A DNA stretch of 64,000 nucleotides, from contig NZ_LVJH01000007.1 of assembly GCF_001637205.1 (NCBI RefSeq), positions 1-64,000 on the forward strand, given 5' to 3'. Numbering within the stretch: position 1 is the first letter of the stretch; every line of letters begins with the position of its first letter. The position numbers and the translations under genes are program-made. Positions 36,032 through 47,131 of this stretch are shown here, piece by piece. This DNA is from Paenibacillus glacialis. Lineage in GTDB: Bacteria; Bacillota; Bacilli; Paenibacillales; Paenibacillaceae. The notes beneath the pieces are model-generated. The model was not told the DNA's origin. It did no database searches and saw only the letters and a program-made list of their open reading frames with translations.

Positions 36032-36262
36032 ATGGCTTTATCTCGTAAAGTAATAAAGGGACCTATTATTATATACCGTAAATTCATTTCACCATTAAAA
36101 CCTCCGACGTGTCGGTTTTATCCAACTTGCTCAGCATACTCTCTCGAAGCTATTGAGGTCCACGGGGCTGCTAAAGGGACTTGGCTTGCTATGAAAAGAA
36201 TAGCTAAGTGTCATCCATTTCACCCTGGAGGGGTTGATCTAGTGCCTCCTCGGAAGATGTGA
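36032..36262 (+). CDS. yidD: YidD membrane protein insertion efficiency factor
   Basis: A 76-aa protein with the complete family signature: [20 protein letters not shown], then [18 protein letters not shown] and [14 protein letters not shown]. It is a small, basic peripheral membrane protein that helps YidC/Oxa1-type insertion. It follows zur with 2 bp between the genes, so it is translated from the same Zur-controlled transcript, an unusual partner for it, since in many bacteria it sits near yidC, rnpA and rpmH. Confidence 0.95.
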   Translation: MALSRKVIKGPIIIYRKFISPLKPPTCRFYPTCSAYSLEAIEVHGAAKGTWLAMKRIAKCHPFHPGGVDLVPPRKM

Positions 36263-36300
36263 TGGGAAATGAGAGCCTTGTACGAGTAACCTGGAGTGAC

Positions 36301-36629
36301 TTGACAAGTAACAACATTCTTAAGTATATTGGGTTATATATGTTGATTTCCGAGGAACGGATGAGTATGAGAATACCATTTAGTACAGAGAGCCGGGGTA
36401 GCTGTAAACCGGTCTAGGTGGCTTCTCAGAATATGGTCCGGGAGGAATTGTTTTCGAGCTTGAAGGATACCTAAGGGTTATTCTTCGTGAGGGGACAACG
36501 TGTGCCAGCGTTAATGGACAGTTCCCGTACATAACGGAACTGATTGAGCCTCTCATCTGCAAAGGTGAAGGGAATTTGGGTGGTAACACGTGAGATAACT
36601 CTCGTCCCATATTGGGATGGGAGTTTTTT
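36301..36629 (+). promoter_or_regulatory. T-box riboswitch (methionyl) with promoter, upstream of metG
   Basis: A promoter (TTGACA 36301-36306, 18-bp spacer, TATATT 36325-36330) starts a leader of about 290 nt. It has the T-box sequence AATTTGGGTGGTAACACG (36573-36590) followed by a terminator stem ACTCTCGTCCCA / TGGGATGGGAGT (36598-36624) with a T tail. An ATG at 36433-36435, within the stem I region, is a plausible methionine specifier codon, which fits the downstream gene. Uncharged tRNA-Met should stabilise the antiterminator and switch metG on. Confidence 0.9.
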
Positions 36630-36683
36630 GGTATTTTTAGGGTTTACAAATCAGACAAACTAACCATATTTTGAGAGGAATGA

Positions 36684-38660
<1,977 letters not shown>

Positions 38661-38685
38661 TTTGATTAAAATTGATGTCAAAAGA

Positions 38686-38716
38686 GAACGGTATCCTCAT
38701 ATGGGGATACCGTTTT
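38686..38716 (+). terminator. Terminator after metG
   Basis: AACGGTATCC / GGATACCGTT form a stem with a 10-nt loop and a TTTT tail. Copy 2 of the dispersed repeat starts right after it. Confidence 0.88.
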
Positions 38717-38718
38717 AT

Positions 38719-38812
38719 TTGAAAATATAAGAAAGTATACGTTTCGCTTGATACTCTACTTCTTATATTTCTGCAGAGACGGGGTAGCCCGTCCTTAAGG
38801 GACTGTGTAGTA
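38719..38812. repeat. Dispersed hairpin repeat, copy 2
   Basis: This copy has the core GAAAATATAAGAAAGTATA ... CTTATATTTC (about 38721-38771) with inner AGTAT/ATACT pairing, followed by a second hairpin GACGGGGTAGCCCGTCC and CTTAAGGGAC. It lies between the metG terminator and the znuA promoter and matches copy 3 most closely. Confidence 0.75.
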
Positions 38813-38834
38813 ATTTGTTCTTGGGGAACTCCTG

Positions 38835-38884
38835 TTGACAATTGAATCTAGCCTATTCTATAATTAGTTAACGGTAATGATTAC
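38835..38884 (+). promoter_or_regulatory. znuA promoter with Zur operator
   Basis: Consensus TTGACA (38835-38840) and TATAAT (38859-38864) are separated by 18 bp. GTAATGATTAC at 38874-38884, extended to ACGGTAATGATTACGATT, is a Zur-box-type palindrome just after the predicted transcription start, where a repressor would block RNA polymerase. Confidence 0.85.
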
Positions 38885-38911
38885 GATTAAAAGAATGGAG
38901 TTGAAATTTGC

Positions 38912-39880
38912 ATGAAAAAATTAAGTTATGAGATCACGCCCTTCATTGTAGTATTACTCTTGATAATGATGATAACCGGATGTGGGAACTCATCAAAGGT
39001 TGATATGGAAGAAGGCAAAGTGAATGTGGTGACTACGTTCTATCCTATCTATGAGTTTGCCCAAGCTATCGGGGGAGAGGATGCCAATGTTATTAATCTG
39101 CTTCCAGTAGGTGTAGAACCTCATGATTGGACACCGAGAAGCCAAGAGATTGTAAGTACGTCGAAAGCGCAGTTATTTATGTATAATGGTGCGGGACTAG
39201 AAGGATGGGTTCCTGGATTTCTAAAAGCTCTTGATAAAGACAGTGAAGTTAAGGCTGTGGAAGTTAGCAAAGGTGTGAAACTGATTGAATCTGAGAGTGA
39301 TGATGGACATGACCACGGTGAAGAGACTGGTACTGAGAGTACAGATTCTGATCAACATCATGTTGATCCGCATACGTGGGTGAGTCCCAAATCAGCGCTC
39401 GTGATGGCTGAGAATATTAAGAATAGTTTCATAGAAGTTGATCCAAGTCATCAAGGTCAATACGAACAAAGGTACCAAGCGTTGAATGATAAATTGTTGG
39501 AGTTGGACCGTAGATTTGAATCGGAGCTTGCGAAGATGCCGAATAAGAAAATTGTAGTCTCTCATCAAGCGTTCGGGTATTTAACACGTGATTACGGTCT
39601 CACTCAGCATTCGATTATGGGATTATCCCCAGATGCAGAACCTCGTGCCCAGGATTTGATCAAGTTAACCAAGCTGGTGAAGGAAGAGAATATTCAATAC
39701 ATCTTTTTCGAGGAATTGGTGTCTGATCGATTAGCGAAGACACTGGCTGGTGAAGCTAATGTGGAGACTATGGTCCTTAATCCTCTAGAAGGATTAACGA
39801 AAGAACAAGAAAAGAATAAAGAAAATTATTTTACATTAATGGATAGAAATTTGCAAAATTTAATAATAGCCTTAAAATAA
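38912..39880 (+). CDS. znuA: Zinc ABC transporter substrate-binding lipoprotein
   Basis: A 322-aa cluster A-I metal-binding lipoprotein. The signal ends in lipobox ITGC with C24. Metal ligands lie in VEPHDWTPR, in VDPHTWVSP, in VVSHQAFGYLTRD and the following Glu/Asp region (FEELVSD). A His- and Asp-rich loop at about 131-152, typical of zinc rather than manganese binders, lies between the first two. It is the first gene of znuACB behind a Zur operator. Confidence 0.93.
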   Translation: MKKLSYEITPFIVVLLLIMMITGCGNSSKVDMEEGKVNVVTTFYPIYEFAQAIGGEDANVINLLPVGVEPHDWTPRSQEIVSTSKAQLFMYNGAGLEGWVPGFLKALDKDSEVKAVEVSKGVKLIESESDDGHDHGEETGTESTDSDQHHVDPHTWVSPKSALVMAENIKNSFIEVDPSHQGQYEQRYQALNDKLLELDRRFESELAKMPNKKIVVSHQAFGYLTRDYGLTQHSIMGLSPDAEPRAQDLIKLTKLVKEENIQYIFFEELVSDRLAKTLAGEANVETMVLNPLEGLTKEQEKNKENYFTLMDRNLQNLIIALK

Positions 39881-39912
39881 AGGTAGAAATTAAATAGAAG
39901 GGCGGAGTACTT

Positions 39913-40671
39913 GTGAAGTCACTGGCGGCCCAGGATTGTCATCAGAACATCATTGAAATAGAGAACGTATCTTTCTCATATAGAAATCAGCAGGTATTGT
40001 CAGACGTGAATTTTGCTGTGAAAGAGCGCGATTTTGTTGGGATCATTGGATCAAATGGAGCTGGGAAGTCTACTTTGATGAAAATGATCGTTGGTCTACT
40101 ACCTACGGAAAAAGGGAATATTAACTTATTCGGTCAACCCATTGAAAAGTTTAAAGACTGGGAGAGAATTGGTTATGTTCCGCAAAAAAACAATTTCAAT
40201 CCACTATTTCCAGCAACCGTACGTGAAGTAGTGCTCTCGGGAATGTACAACAATAAAGCACTCTTCCGACGTGTTAGTCGTGCCATGCAGCAACAGTGTG
40301 ATGATGCATTAGAAGTCATGCGCATACAGGATATTGCAGGCAAACGGATAGGGGAACTTTCTGGTGGACAACAGCAGCGTGCGTTTCTAGCGAGAGCGCT
40401 CATTAACCATCCCGATTTACTTGTGTTGGATGAGCCTACTGTTGGGATTGATGCACAGACGCAGGCGAGTTTTTTTGAACTCATAACCCATATGCATGCA
40501 CATCATCATATGACCTTTTTAATGGTATCTCATGATTTGGACATGATTGAAGGTTACTTAGGAACAACGCCTAAACAAAAGAATGGCAATATTCAATTTT
40601 TTGTTAGACATTCTCATGATCTACAAAATTGCGATGAGCGTAATTTAGAACATTCATTATCTTTTAGTTAA
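39913..40671 (+). CDS. znuC: Zinc ABC transporter ATP-binding protein
   Basis: A 252-aa ABC ATPase. Walker A GSNGAGKST (about 49-57), Q-loop GYVPQKNNF, signature LSGGQQQRAFLARAL, Walker B LLVLDEPTVGID and the H-loop MVSHDLDMI are all present. The start is a GTG at 39913 preceded by GGGCGGAG. It lies 32 bp after znuA and 27 bp before znuB, completing a zinc importer with them. Confidence 0.93.
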   Translation: MKSLAAQDCHQNIIEIENVSFSYRNQQVLSDVNFAVKERDFVGIIGSNGAGKSTLMKMIVGLLPTEKGNINLFGQPIEKFKDWERIGYVPQKNNFNPLFPATVREVVLSGMYNNKALFRRVSRAMQQQCDDALEVMRIQDIAGKRIGELSGGQQQRAFLARALINHPDLLVLDEPTVGIDAQTQASFFELITHMHAHHHMTFLMVSHDLDMIEGYLGTTPKQKNGNIQFFVRHSHDLQNCDERNLEHSLSFS

Positions 40672-40698
40672 TGGAAACAGATTAAGGAGTCGTTATTA

Positions 40699-41508
40699 TT
40701 GCCACTAGAAATATTGTTTAGTGATTTTTTTCAAAGAGCTCTTGTTGGTGGGATACTTATTGGGATAACAGCTCCTCTTATTGGTATATTTCTTGTGCTT
40801 CGGAGACTCTCCATGATTGGAGATACTATTGCTCATGTCACCATCGCTGGTGTAGCGCTAGGATTTCTAATTGAAGTGTATCCTTTGGGAGCAGGTTTGG
40901 TCTTTGCGGTGCTTGCATCCTTCGCCATTGAGAAGTTGCGAAAAGCATATAAAAGTTATGCGGAGTTATCCATAGCGATTATTATGTCAGGCGGTGTGGC
41001 CTTGGCCTCACTCTTTTTCACACTAGGAATGGGGTATAATACAGATGTCATGAGCTACTTATTCGGAAGTATTTATACCTTGGATACGATGGACTTGTAT
41101 GTCGTTGGAGGCGTTACAGTAATTGTAGTAATCGTTATAACGCTATTCTTTAAAGAGTTCTTCCTATTAAGTTTCGAAGAAGATGCTGCGAGTGTAAGTG
41201 GATTACCCGTGAAGCTGCTCAATATGTTGATTACGATTCTTACGGCTCTCGTAGTTAGTACGGCAATCAAAATCGTAGGAGCTTTGTTAGTGTCAGCTCT
41301 ATTAACGATCCCTGTAGCGATTAGTTTACTACTTGCACGAAGTTTCAAGACCTCGGTTATATGGTCTGTCGTCATTGCAGAAACAGCTGTCGTGATCGGC
41401 TTGATGGTAGCAGGTATATGGAACCTAGCTCCGGGTGCAACAATCGTACTGTTGTTAATAGCGATGTTAATTATGACGATGATCGGAAAGAAAGGTCTAC
41501 CTAATTAG
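40699..41508 (+). CDS. znuB: Zinc ABC transporter permease
   Basis: A 269-aa ABC-3 family permease with about eight membrane segments. Family features include RRLSMIGDTIAHVTIAGVAL near the N-terminus and ALLVSALLTIPVAISLLLAR near 195-215. The start is the TTG at 40699, with AAGGAG upstream. It completes znuACB and is followed after 11 bp by the ccdA-like gene, which is probably on the same transcript. Confidence 0.93.
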   Translation: MPLEILFSDFFQRALVGGILIGITAPLIGIFLVLRRLSMIGDTIAHVTIAGVALGFLIEVYPLGAGLVFAVLASFAIEKLRKAYKSYAELSIAIIMSGGVALASLFFTLGMGYNTDVMSYLFGSIYTLDTMDLYVVGGVTVIVVIVITLFFKEFFLLSFEEDAASVSGLPVKLLNMLITILTALVVSTAIKIVGALLVSALLTIPVAISLLLARSFKTSVIWSVVIAETAVVIGLMVAGIWNLAPGATIVLLLIAMLIMTMIGKKGLPN

Positions 41509-41519
41509 GAGGTGAAGGC

Positions 41520-42230
41520 GTGGAAATTAATATTACTCTTGCATTTTTGGCAGGATTGGCTTCATTTATTTCACCATGTTGCTTGCCTCTCTATCCTTCA
41601 TATCTCTCATATATTACAGGGATGTCGGTACAACAGCTTAAGACTGAACAGAATAAAAAAGAAGTCCGATTTAGGACGCTGACTCATACTTTAGCATTCA
41701 TTCTTGGATTCTCTGCCGTGTTCTATTCCCTTGGATTGGGTGCTGGTTTCTTTGGTCAATTTTTCTCTGATAATAGAGGACTGATTAGACAACTATCAGC
41801 CATTCTGATCATGTTGATGGGTCTCTTTTTATTGGGTATTTTTCAACCGAAATTCTTAATGAGAGAACGTAAGATGGATTTGAAATTTAAGCCTGCAGGG
41901 TACATAGGTTCATTCATATTTGGAATTGGTTTCTCAGCGGGTTGGTCTCCCTGCGTAGGACCGATTCTTGCAGCTATTATTGCAATGGCTGTTAGTGAGC
42001 CTGGAGCATGGCTATCGTTAATTACAGCGTATACCGTAGGGTTTGCGATTCCATTCTTTATCCTTGCTTTTTTTATTGGATCGACGAAGTGGATTCTGAA
42101 GTATTCGAATGTGATGATGAAGATCGGTGGAGTGTTGATGCTGCTAATGGGGATCCTGTTATTTACAGATCAAATGTTTAAAATTACGATTTGGCTACAG
42201 CAAATTACACCTGAGTGGCTGAAGTTTTAA
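41520..42230 (+). CDS. CcdA/DsbD-like thiol-transfer membrane protein
   Basis: A 236-aa protein with six membrane segments that moves reducing power across the membrane, as CcdA does for cytochrome c maturation and spore formation. The two redox Cys positions are in SFISPCCLPLYPSYLS (first helix) and SAGWSPCVGPILAA (fourth helix). The GTG start follows AGGAGGTGAAG. It sits 11 bp after znuB, so it may be zinc- and Zur-regulated; a link between zinc supply and envelope thiols is inference. Confidence 0.9.
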   Translation: MEINITLAFLAGLASFISPCCLPLYPSYLSYITGMSVQQLKTEQNKKEVRFRTLTHTLAFILGFSAVFYSLGLGAGFFGQFFSDNRGLIRQLSAILIMLMGLFLLGIFQPKFLMRERKMDLKFKPAGYIGSFIFGIGFSAGWSPCVGPILAAIIAMAVSEPGAWLSLITAYTVGFAIPFFILAFFIGSTKWILKYSNVMMKIGGVLMLLMGILLFTDQMFKITIWLQQITPEWLKF

Positions 42231-42516
42231 GTGATATAATTGATATATAAATATCCATTTGAAGGTTTGATGTGGGATAAATCAGCGAATTTAGTTGAAA
42301 ATAAACAAGGGTAGTATAAAATGGCTTTGTTGGCTTAAGTATCTTAACGGACCGTTACATTAATTCACATCCCATGACGGGACTTGCAAAGTATCTTGTT
42401 AAACATGTATCATTACATAAGCAGGTATTCGGAGTAGGAATCACGTTTATTAGAGATGGATCGTAAGCTAGGTATGTCTCGGCTTAATTATTCATCAAGA
42501 GAAAAGAGGGAAGAAG
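42231..42516. other. Gene-free stretch before mntR
   Basis: This 286-bp region contains no ORF with a ribosome binding site other than the GAGGGAAGAAG just before mntR. No clear terminator for the znu transcript, repeat or metal-responsive operator was found. Confidence 0.4.
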
Positions 42517-42942
42517 ATGCCAACGCCAAGTATGGAGGATTACTTAGAGCGCATCTATAAGCTGATCGATGAGAAAGGTTATGCGCGTGTTTCGGATATA
42601 GCTGAAGGACTAGAAGTGCATCCTTCGTCCGTTACCAAAATGATTCAAAAATTAGACAAAGATGAATATCTTATTTATGAGAAATATCGTGGTCTTATTT
42701 TAACGACAAAAGGAAAGAAAATTGGTAAGCGTCTGGTAGATCGCCATCAATTATTAGAACAATTCTTAACGTTGATCGGCGTTCAACATGAAAATATATA
42801 TAAAGATGTTGAAGGGATTGAACACCACTTAAGTTGGGATTCAATAACACAGATTGAGACGCTTGTAGAATATTTTCGTCGGGACGAAAATCGTCTCCAA
42901 GAATTACGTGATGTTCATAAGGAATTAGTCAGTGATTCTTAA
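42517..42942 (+). CDS. mntR: Manganese transport regulator MntR
   Basis: A 141-aa DtxR-family repressor, close in length to B. subtilis MntR (142 aa). The N-terminal winged helix starts [17 protein letters not shown], with the metal ligands D8 and E11 in place; the recognition helix is [18 protein letters not shown]. The C-terminal dimer domain has [10 protein letters not shown] and [13 protein letters not shown], giving the remaining His and Glu ligands. It opens a block that follows the B. subtilis yqh gene order. A terminator follows. Confidence 0.95.
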   Translation: MPTPSMEDYLERIYKLIDEKGYARVSDIAEGLEVHPSSVTKMIQKLDKDEYLIYEKYRGLILTTKGKKIGKRLVDRHQLLEQFLTLIGVQHENIYKDVEGIEHHLSWDSITQIETLVEYFRRDENRLQELRDVHKELVSDS

Positions 42943-42946
42943 GAAT

Positions 42947-42980
42947 AGCATCTGTCCCCATCAGAGACAGGTGCTTTTTT
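42947..42980 (+). terminator. Terminator after mntR
   Basis: AGCATCTGTC / GACAGGTGCT pair around a 9-nt loop, followed by six T residues. Confidence 0.9.
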
Positions 42981-43028
42981 CATTGCGCTTACGATGAATG
43001 TAATCTATGAATCGAAAGGAAGATAATA

Positions 43029-44606
43029 ATGAAATTTAGTAGATGGATAGTCATGGCTCTTATTCTAATCATTACATTACCCTTAACAAGCTTTTCAGTA
43101 CTAGCACAGGCGACCAAAAGTATTAGTATTATACTAGATGGAGCAAAGTTAACTAGTGATACACCTCCCTATGTTCTGCCTACATTAAATGTAACGCTAG
43201 TTCCATTGCGTGTCATTAGTGAAGGATTGGGAGCTTCTGTTAGATGGTCACAAAGCACCAAGACGGTCATCATCGAGAGCGATGTGGCAACGATTAAACT
43301 AGTGAATGGTCAGACAACAGCGGAGGTAAATGGTTCAGAGGTATCTCTTGATGCTTCCGTACAGTCTCGAAATAATCGTACGATGGTACCTCTACGGTTC
43401 GTCGGGGAGTCACTTGGATTACAGGTGAATTGGAATCAGGCAGAGCAGAGTGTGACGTTAATAAGTAGTACTTCAGTGCCTGATAACGGTGGTGATAACG
43501 AAATAGATTATTCTTTGCTTCGAGGAACGTGGATATCTAGTGTGTATAACTTGGATTGGCCTTCAACAGCCTCCTACGGAAAAATGGAAAAGCAGAAAGA
43601 AGAGTATGTAACATTGCTGGACCAACTTCAAGCTATCGGCTTGAACTCGGTATTCGTTCAAGTACGTCCAGTCGGGGATGCATTGTATCCATCAGCATTG
43701 GTCCCATGGTCTAAAGTGCTAACAGGGACCCAAGGAATGAATCCTGGTTATGATCCTCTCCAATACATGATTGACGAGACACATGCGAGAGGAATGGAAT
43801 TTCATGCGTGGTTTAATCCATTTCGTGCGAATACGGATGCAGTAACAACCAAATTGGCGAGTAATCATGTCGCGTTACAACATCCGGAATGGATTGTGAA
43901 TGCGAAGGGACAGCTTATTATTAACCCTGGTATTCCGGAAGCACGTGCACACGTGATTGAAGTCATTATGGAGGTTGTCTCGAATTATAATATTGATGGT
44001 GTTCATCTTGATGATTATTTCTATCCAACAGGAGTTACGTTTGATGATGACAACACTTTTAGAACGTATAATCCAAACAAAATCGCGACGAAAGATAACT
44101 GGCGTCGTGACAATTTAAATCAATTCATTCAGCAATTGGATCAATCCATTCATACAGTAAAACCACAAGTATCCTTTGGGGTTAGTCCATTTGGAGTATG
44201 GCGTAATAAGAGTGTTGATATTACAGGTTCAGATACCAAGGCGAGCATTACAGCCTACGACAATTATTATGCAGATATTCGAACATGGATTAAGAATGAC
44301 TGGGTTGACTATGTAGCTCCTCAAATCTATTGGAGCTTATCTAGACCGGAAGTGAAATATGATACATTGGTGAATTGGTGGGCCAATGAAGTGAAGGGTA
44401 CAGACGTTGATCTGTATATCGGTCAAGCGCCTTATAAGCTTGGTACGACCGAGATTGGCTGGCAGAATGCACAAGAGATCATTAATCAACTGAAATTCAA
44501 TGCTAGTAAGCCTGATGTGGGTGGAAGTATATTTTTCAGTGCGAGAGCTTTACTGAAGAATCCACTTGGATTAATTCCTGAACTGACTTCATATTTTAAG
44601 CAGTAA
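43029..44606 (+). CDS. Secreted GHL10-type glycosidase-like protein with stalk domain
   Basis: A 525-aa exported protein. After a signal peptide (LILIITLPLTSFSVLAQA) comes a copper amine oxidase N-terminal-type stalk domain (about 32-145; TLVPLRVISEGLGASVRWSQ and MVPLRFVGESLGLQVNW). The rest, from about 163, is a GHL10/DUF187 TIM-barrel glycoside hydrolase-like domain: LRGTWISSVYNLDWPS, FVQVRPVGDALYPS, GMEFHAWFNPFRAN, DGVHLDDYFYP and VDYVAPQIYWSL. Acting on peptidoglycan or another wall polysaccharide is plausible. It lies between mntR and yqhO, where B. subtilis has no such gene. Confidence 0.87.
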   Translation: MKFSRWIVMALILIITLPLTSFSVLAQATKSISIILDGAKLTSDTPPYVLPTLNVTLVPLRVISEGLGASVRWSQSTKTVIIESDVATIKLVNGQTTAEVNGSEVSLDASVQSRNNRTMVPLRFVGESLGLQVNWNQAEQSVTLISSTSVPDNGGDNEIDYSLLRGTWISSVYNLDWPSTASYGKMEKQKEEYVTLLDQLQAIGLNSVFVQVRPVGDALYPSALVPWSKVLTGTQGMNPGYDPLQYMIDETHARGMEFHAWFNPFRANTDAVTTKLASNHVALQHPEWIVNAKGQLIINPGIPEARAHVIEVIMEVVSNYNIDGVHLDDYFYPTGVTFDDDNTFRTYNPNKIATKDNWRRDNLNQFIQQLDQSIHTVKPQVSFGVSPFGVWRNKSVDITGSDTKASITAYDNYYADIRTWIKNDWVDYVAPQIYWSLSRPEVKYDTLVNWWANEVKGTDVDLYIGQAPYKLGTTEIGWQNAQEIINQLKFNASKPDVGGSIFFSARALLKNPLGLIPELTSYFKQ

Positions 44607-44629
44607 ATATCATAATTAGTCATGAAAAG

Positions 44630-44673
44630 TCCCCCGTGCTCATAGATAACACTATTATGAGTGAACGGGGGAT
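44630..44673 (+). terminator. Hairpin overlapping the yqhO ribosome binding site
   Basis: CCCCCGTGCTCATA pairs with TATGAGTGAACGGGGG. The right arm contains GGGGGA (44667-44672), the only ribosome binding site of the next gene. It may terminate the glycosidase transcript (there is only ATTTG, no strong T run) or reduce translation of yqhO from read-through transcripts. Confidence 0.55.
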
Positions 44674-44679
44674 TTGTAT

Positions 44680-45600
44680 ATGTTAATTAATGCCGTTTTT
44701 GAAGGAGGCGGGGTTAGAGGGATATCTCTTGCAGGGGCCGTTAAATCCGCAGAGCAGGCAGATGCGGTCTTTCATAGGCTTGCTGGAACGTCTTCTGGAG
44801 CCATTGTAGCGTCATTGTTGGCTGCAGGGTTTACGGCGGAAGAAATGAACGAGATCATCAACCAGACGCCATTTACGTCCTTTCTAAAGAGATCTCCCGT
44901 ATTTAATACGAAATTTATAGGTCCACCTCTGCGAGTAATGTTAAAGAAGGGCTTATATTCGGGAGAGGCACTTGAACAATGGATTCGAAATGTTTTATTA
45001 GAGAAAAAAATCTCTACGTTCTCTGATCTTCCTCCGGGGAAATTACAGATCGTTGCTTCTGATATTAGTAATGGGAAAATATTAATCCTACCCGATGGAC
45101 TAAGGAAATTTGGATTCAACCCTGACAAGTTTGAAATAGCTAAGGCAGTGAGAATGAGCACGAGTATTCCTTATTTCTTCGATCCGGTTAGACTCAGACT
45201 GATTGGTAATGCAGCTAAAGGTAAATCCTTTGCAGGCCAGTTTGTCTATGTCGTAGATGGTGCGTTATTAAGTAATTTCCCACTGTGGTTGTTTGATGAT
45301 GAGATATCAAGGACGACTGGATTACCTATTCCTACGATTGGTTTTCGTATGGTTGGTAAGAAAGAGGGATTGCCTCACACCATCCGAGGGCCTTTCACTA
45401 TGTTACAGGCATTATTTGAGACGATGTTATCTGCGCACGATGAAAGGTATATCGAGCGGGATACGAGCTTTCGTACCATCAAAATTCCTACATTGGGTGT
45501 AGGTACGACTAATTTTCATATTACGAAGGCAGAAAGCGCGGCATTATTCCAGTCGGGGGTTGAGGCAGGGAATAAGTTTTTTGGTACTTGGAAAGGTTGA
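44680..45600 (+). CDS. yqhO: Patatin-like phospholipase family protein
   Basis: A 306-aa protein with the patatin hydrolase motifs: oxyanion-hole EGGGVRGISLAG (8-19), nucleophile elbow GTSSG with S38, and the catalytic Asp in VVDGALLSNFP. No signal peptide is present, so it is cytoplasmic; the substrate is unknown, with phospholipid acyl ester likely. The ATG at 44680 follows GGGGGATTTGTAT; a TTG six bases upstream is less likely. Its position after mntR corresponds to yqhO in B. subtilis. Confidence 0.9.
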   Translation: MLINAVFEGGGVRGISLAGAVKSAEQADAVFHRLAGTSSGAIVASLLAAGFTAEEMNEIINQTPFTSFLKRSPVFNTKFIGPPLRVMLKKGLYSGEALEQWIRNVLLEKKISTFSDLPPGKLQIVASDISNGKILILPDGLRKFGFNPDKFEIAKAVRMSTSIPYFFDPVRLRLIGNAAKGKSFAGQFVYVVDGALLSNFPLWLFDDEISRTTGLPIPTIGFRMVGKKEGLPHTIRGPFTMLQALFETMLSAHDERYIERDTSFRTIKIPTLGVGTTNFHITKAESAALFQSGVEAGNKFFGTWKG

Positions 45601-45617
45601 CACTTCTTACAAGAAAT

Positions 45618-45670
45618 AAAAAGAAGGTAATCGTTAGATCCCTTAGGGATTTAGCGATTACCTTCTTTTT
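45618..45670. terminator. Strong bidirectional terminator
   Basis: AAAAAGAAGGTAATCG and CGATTACCTTCTTTTT enclose an inner ATCCC/GGGAT stem, between yqhO and the convergent yqhP-like gene. Confidence 0.92.
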
Positions 45671-45678
45671 GATTCTTA

Positions 45679-46011
45679 CTAATGATACTTCGGCATTTGG
45701 TCATCATCTTTACCTTTTTTACCGTCGATCACTTGAAAAGGATATTGCTTATTCTTTTTAGAAGATGGGCTAGAGGTATTTTTTTTGTTTCCAGCAACTT
45801 TATCCATGGTCTTACGGGATGGTATAACCTTGGGTTGCTTGTTAAACCGTCTAGGCTGATTAAATCTGAATAATAGGAATACGACTATAAACACTAGGGC
45901 TGGGATGAGCAGAAACTTAAGCAACTTGAAATTGTCGAATACGACATCGTTCAGTAAACCTAATGCTGCTAATATGATTACTGTCCACGTCACAAAAGAT
46001 TGATTTTTCAT
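45679..46011 (-). CDS. SA1362/YqhP-like membrane protein
   Basis: A 110-aa protein with two N-terminal hydrophobic segments (about 8-24 and 30-48), followed by a basic linker and a conserved-looking C-terminal YPFQVIDGKKGKDDD. The layout and the tail resemble the SA1362 family (YqhP in B. subtilis), and the location between yqhO and yqhQ agrees. The start follows GAGGATACG. It ends 7 bp after the yqhQ stop position on the same strand, so the two are probably co-transcribed. Function unknown. Confidence 0.75.
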   Translation of the reverse strand: MKNQSFVTWTVIILAALGLLNDVVFDNFKLLKFLLIPALVFIVVFLLFRFNQPRRFNKQPKVIPSRKTMDKVAGNKKNTSSPSSKKNKQYPFQVIDGKKGKDDDQMPKYH

Positions 46012-46018
46012 CGTATCC

Positions 46019-47011
46019 TCATCCTTTCACAGTATCTAATACTCCGTTTCTGAGGGATGAATTAACCTTTGAGTTCTCGATCTCAACGTCTAATTCTCTC
46101 ATTCGGTTAAAGGAAGCGATGGAAACTTCTACTTGTTCATCTAGTGGTTCTTTCGTCGTAAGTAACTGCAACCAGAGTCCAGGATAACCTAAGAACCGTA
46201 GGACTGGAATATCTCTCATCGCATTCGTAAGCTTCAGAAACTCAAAGGAAACCGCCATAACGACTGGTAATAAAACGATACGTTGTAAAACACGGTCAAC
46301 CATATTGTCCCATGGCACGACGGAATAAATGATAACGCCCAGCAAAATGGTAAGCATCATAAAGCTACTACCGCAGCGATAATGAAGACGGCTATGCTTC
46401 TGCACATTGGCTACGGTCAATTCTTCGCCAGCTTCAAAAGTAGTTATAACTTTGTGTTCTGCACCATGATATTGAAATAGGCGTTTAACAACAGGAGTTA
46501 AAGTAATGATCCAAAGATATACAAGGAGTAGTGCTAGTTTAATTACACCTTCTACTAAGTTATGCAGAATGTAATTATTAAACAACTCGCCAAATATGAA
46601 ATCTTCAAGGAATACAGGTAGAAGTGTGAAAATTAGCTTTCCTACGATAAAAGAGAGCACTCCAACTGCAGCAACACCAATCATCATGGTGAGGCTCATA
46701 CTCGATTTTTCTTTGTCCTTCTGTTGAACCCGTTCTTCTGGTGATGTCTCATCATCCGCATAGGCATCCGCTGAGTAATTCAAATGCTTGGATCCCTTCG
46801 CACTGGAATCTATAAGACTGACAATGCCACGAATGAGTGGGATTTTTCGTAGTTTCTGTACCCATGATTTATCTTTACGTGGTACTTCCAAAAAAGTTAT
46901 TTCATTGTTTTTACGTCTCACAGCAGTAACATTGATGTTCTTTCCGCCAAACATTACACCTTCAATGACGGCTTGGCCACCATAGCTGATAGACTTAGAA
47001 TCTTGAGGCAA
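46019..47011 (-). CDS. yqhQ: DUF1385 membrane protein YqhQ
   Basis: A 330-aa membrane protein with the family start SYGGQAVIEGVMFGGKN and the central VVKRLFQYHGAEHKVITTFE and SRLHYRCGSSFMMLTILLGV motifs, with about five hydrophobic segments. Function is unknown, although homologues are widely conserved next to aroQ/efp or prfA. The TTG at 47011 is preferred because AAGGTG lies 6 bases upstream; the GTG at 47020 overlaps that ribosome binding site. It is followed on the minus strand by the yqhP-like gene. Confidence 0.9.
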   Translation of the reverse strand: MPQDSKSISYGGQAVIEGVMFGGKNINVTAVRRKNNEITFLEVPRKDKSWVQKLRKIPLIRGIVSLIDSSAKGSKHLNYSADAYADDETSPEERVQQKDKEKSSMSLTMMIGVAAVGVLSFIVGKLIFTLLPVFLEDFIFGELFNNYILHNLVEGVIKLALLLVYLWIITLTPVVKRLFQYHGAEHKVITTFEAGEELTVANVQKHSRLHYRCGSSFMMLTILLGVIIYSVVPWDNMVDRVLQRIVLLPVVMAVSFEFLKLTNAMRDIPVLRFLGYPGLWLQLLTTKEPLDEQVEVSIASFNRMRELDVEIENSKVNSSLRNGVLDTVKG

Positions 47012-47042
47012 CCAGTTCACCTTCCCTATGTGGGTTTATTTT

Positions 47043-47131
47043 TTTAAATATAAGAAAGTATAAGTTTCACTTGATACTCTATTCCTTATATTTCCAAAGA
47101 GGCGTTTACCCGTCCTTAAAGGACGGTGTAT
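47043..47131. repeat. Dispersed hairpin repeat, copy 3
   Basis: This copy has the core TAAATATAAGAAAGTATA ... CCTTATATTTC (47045-47093) after a run of seven T residues, then a second hairpin CCGTCCTTAAAGGACGG. It lies in the 317-bp space between the divergent yqhQ and yqhR genes; the remainder of that space shows no other clear feature. Confidence 0.75.

Noticed and set aside
36380-36610. A minus-strand frame in the metG leader
   Set aside because: The region is a T-box RNA with a clear T-box sequence and terminator; the frame is accidental.
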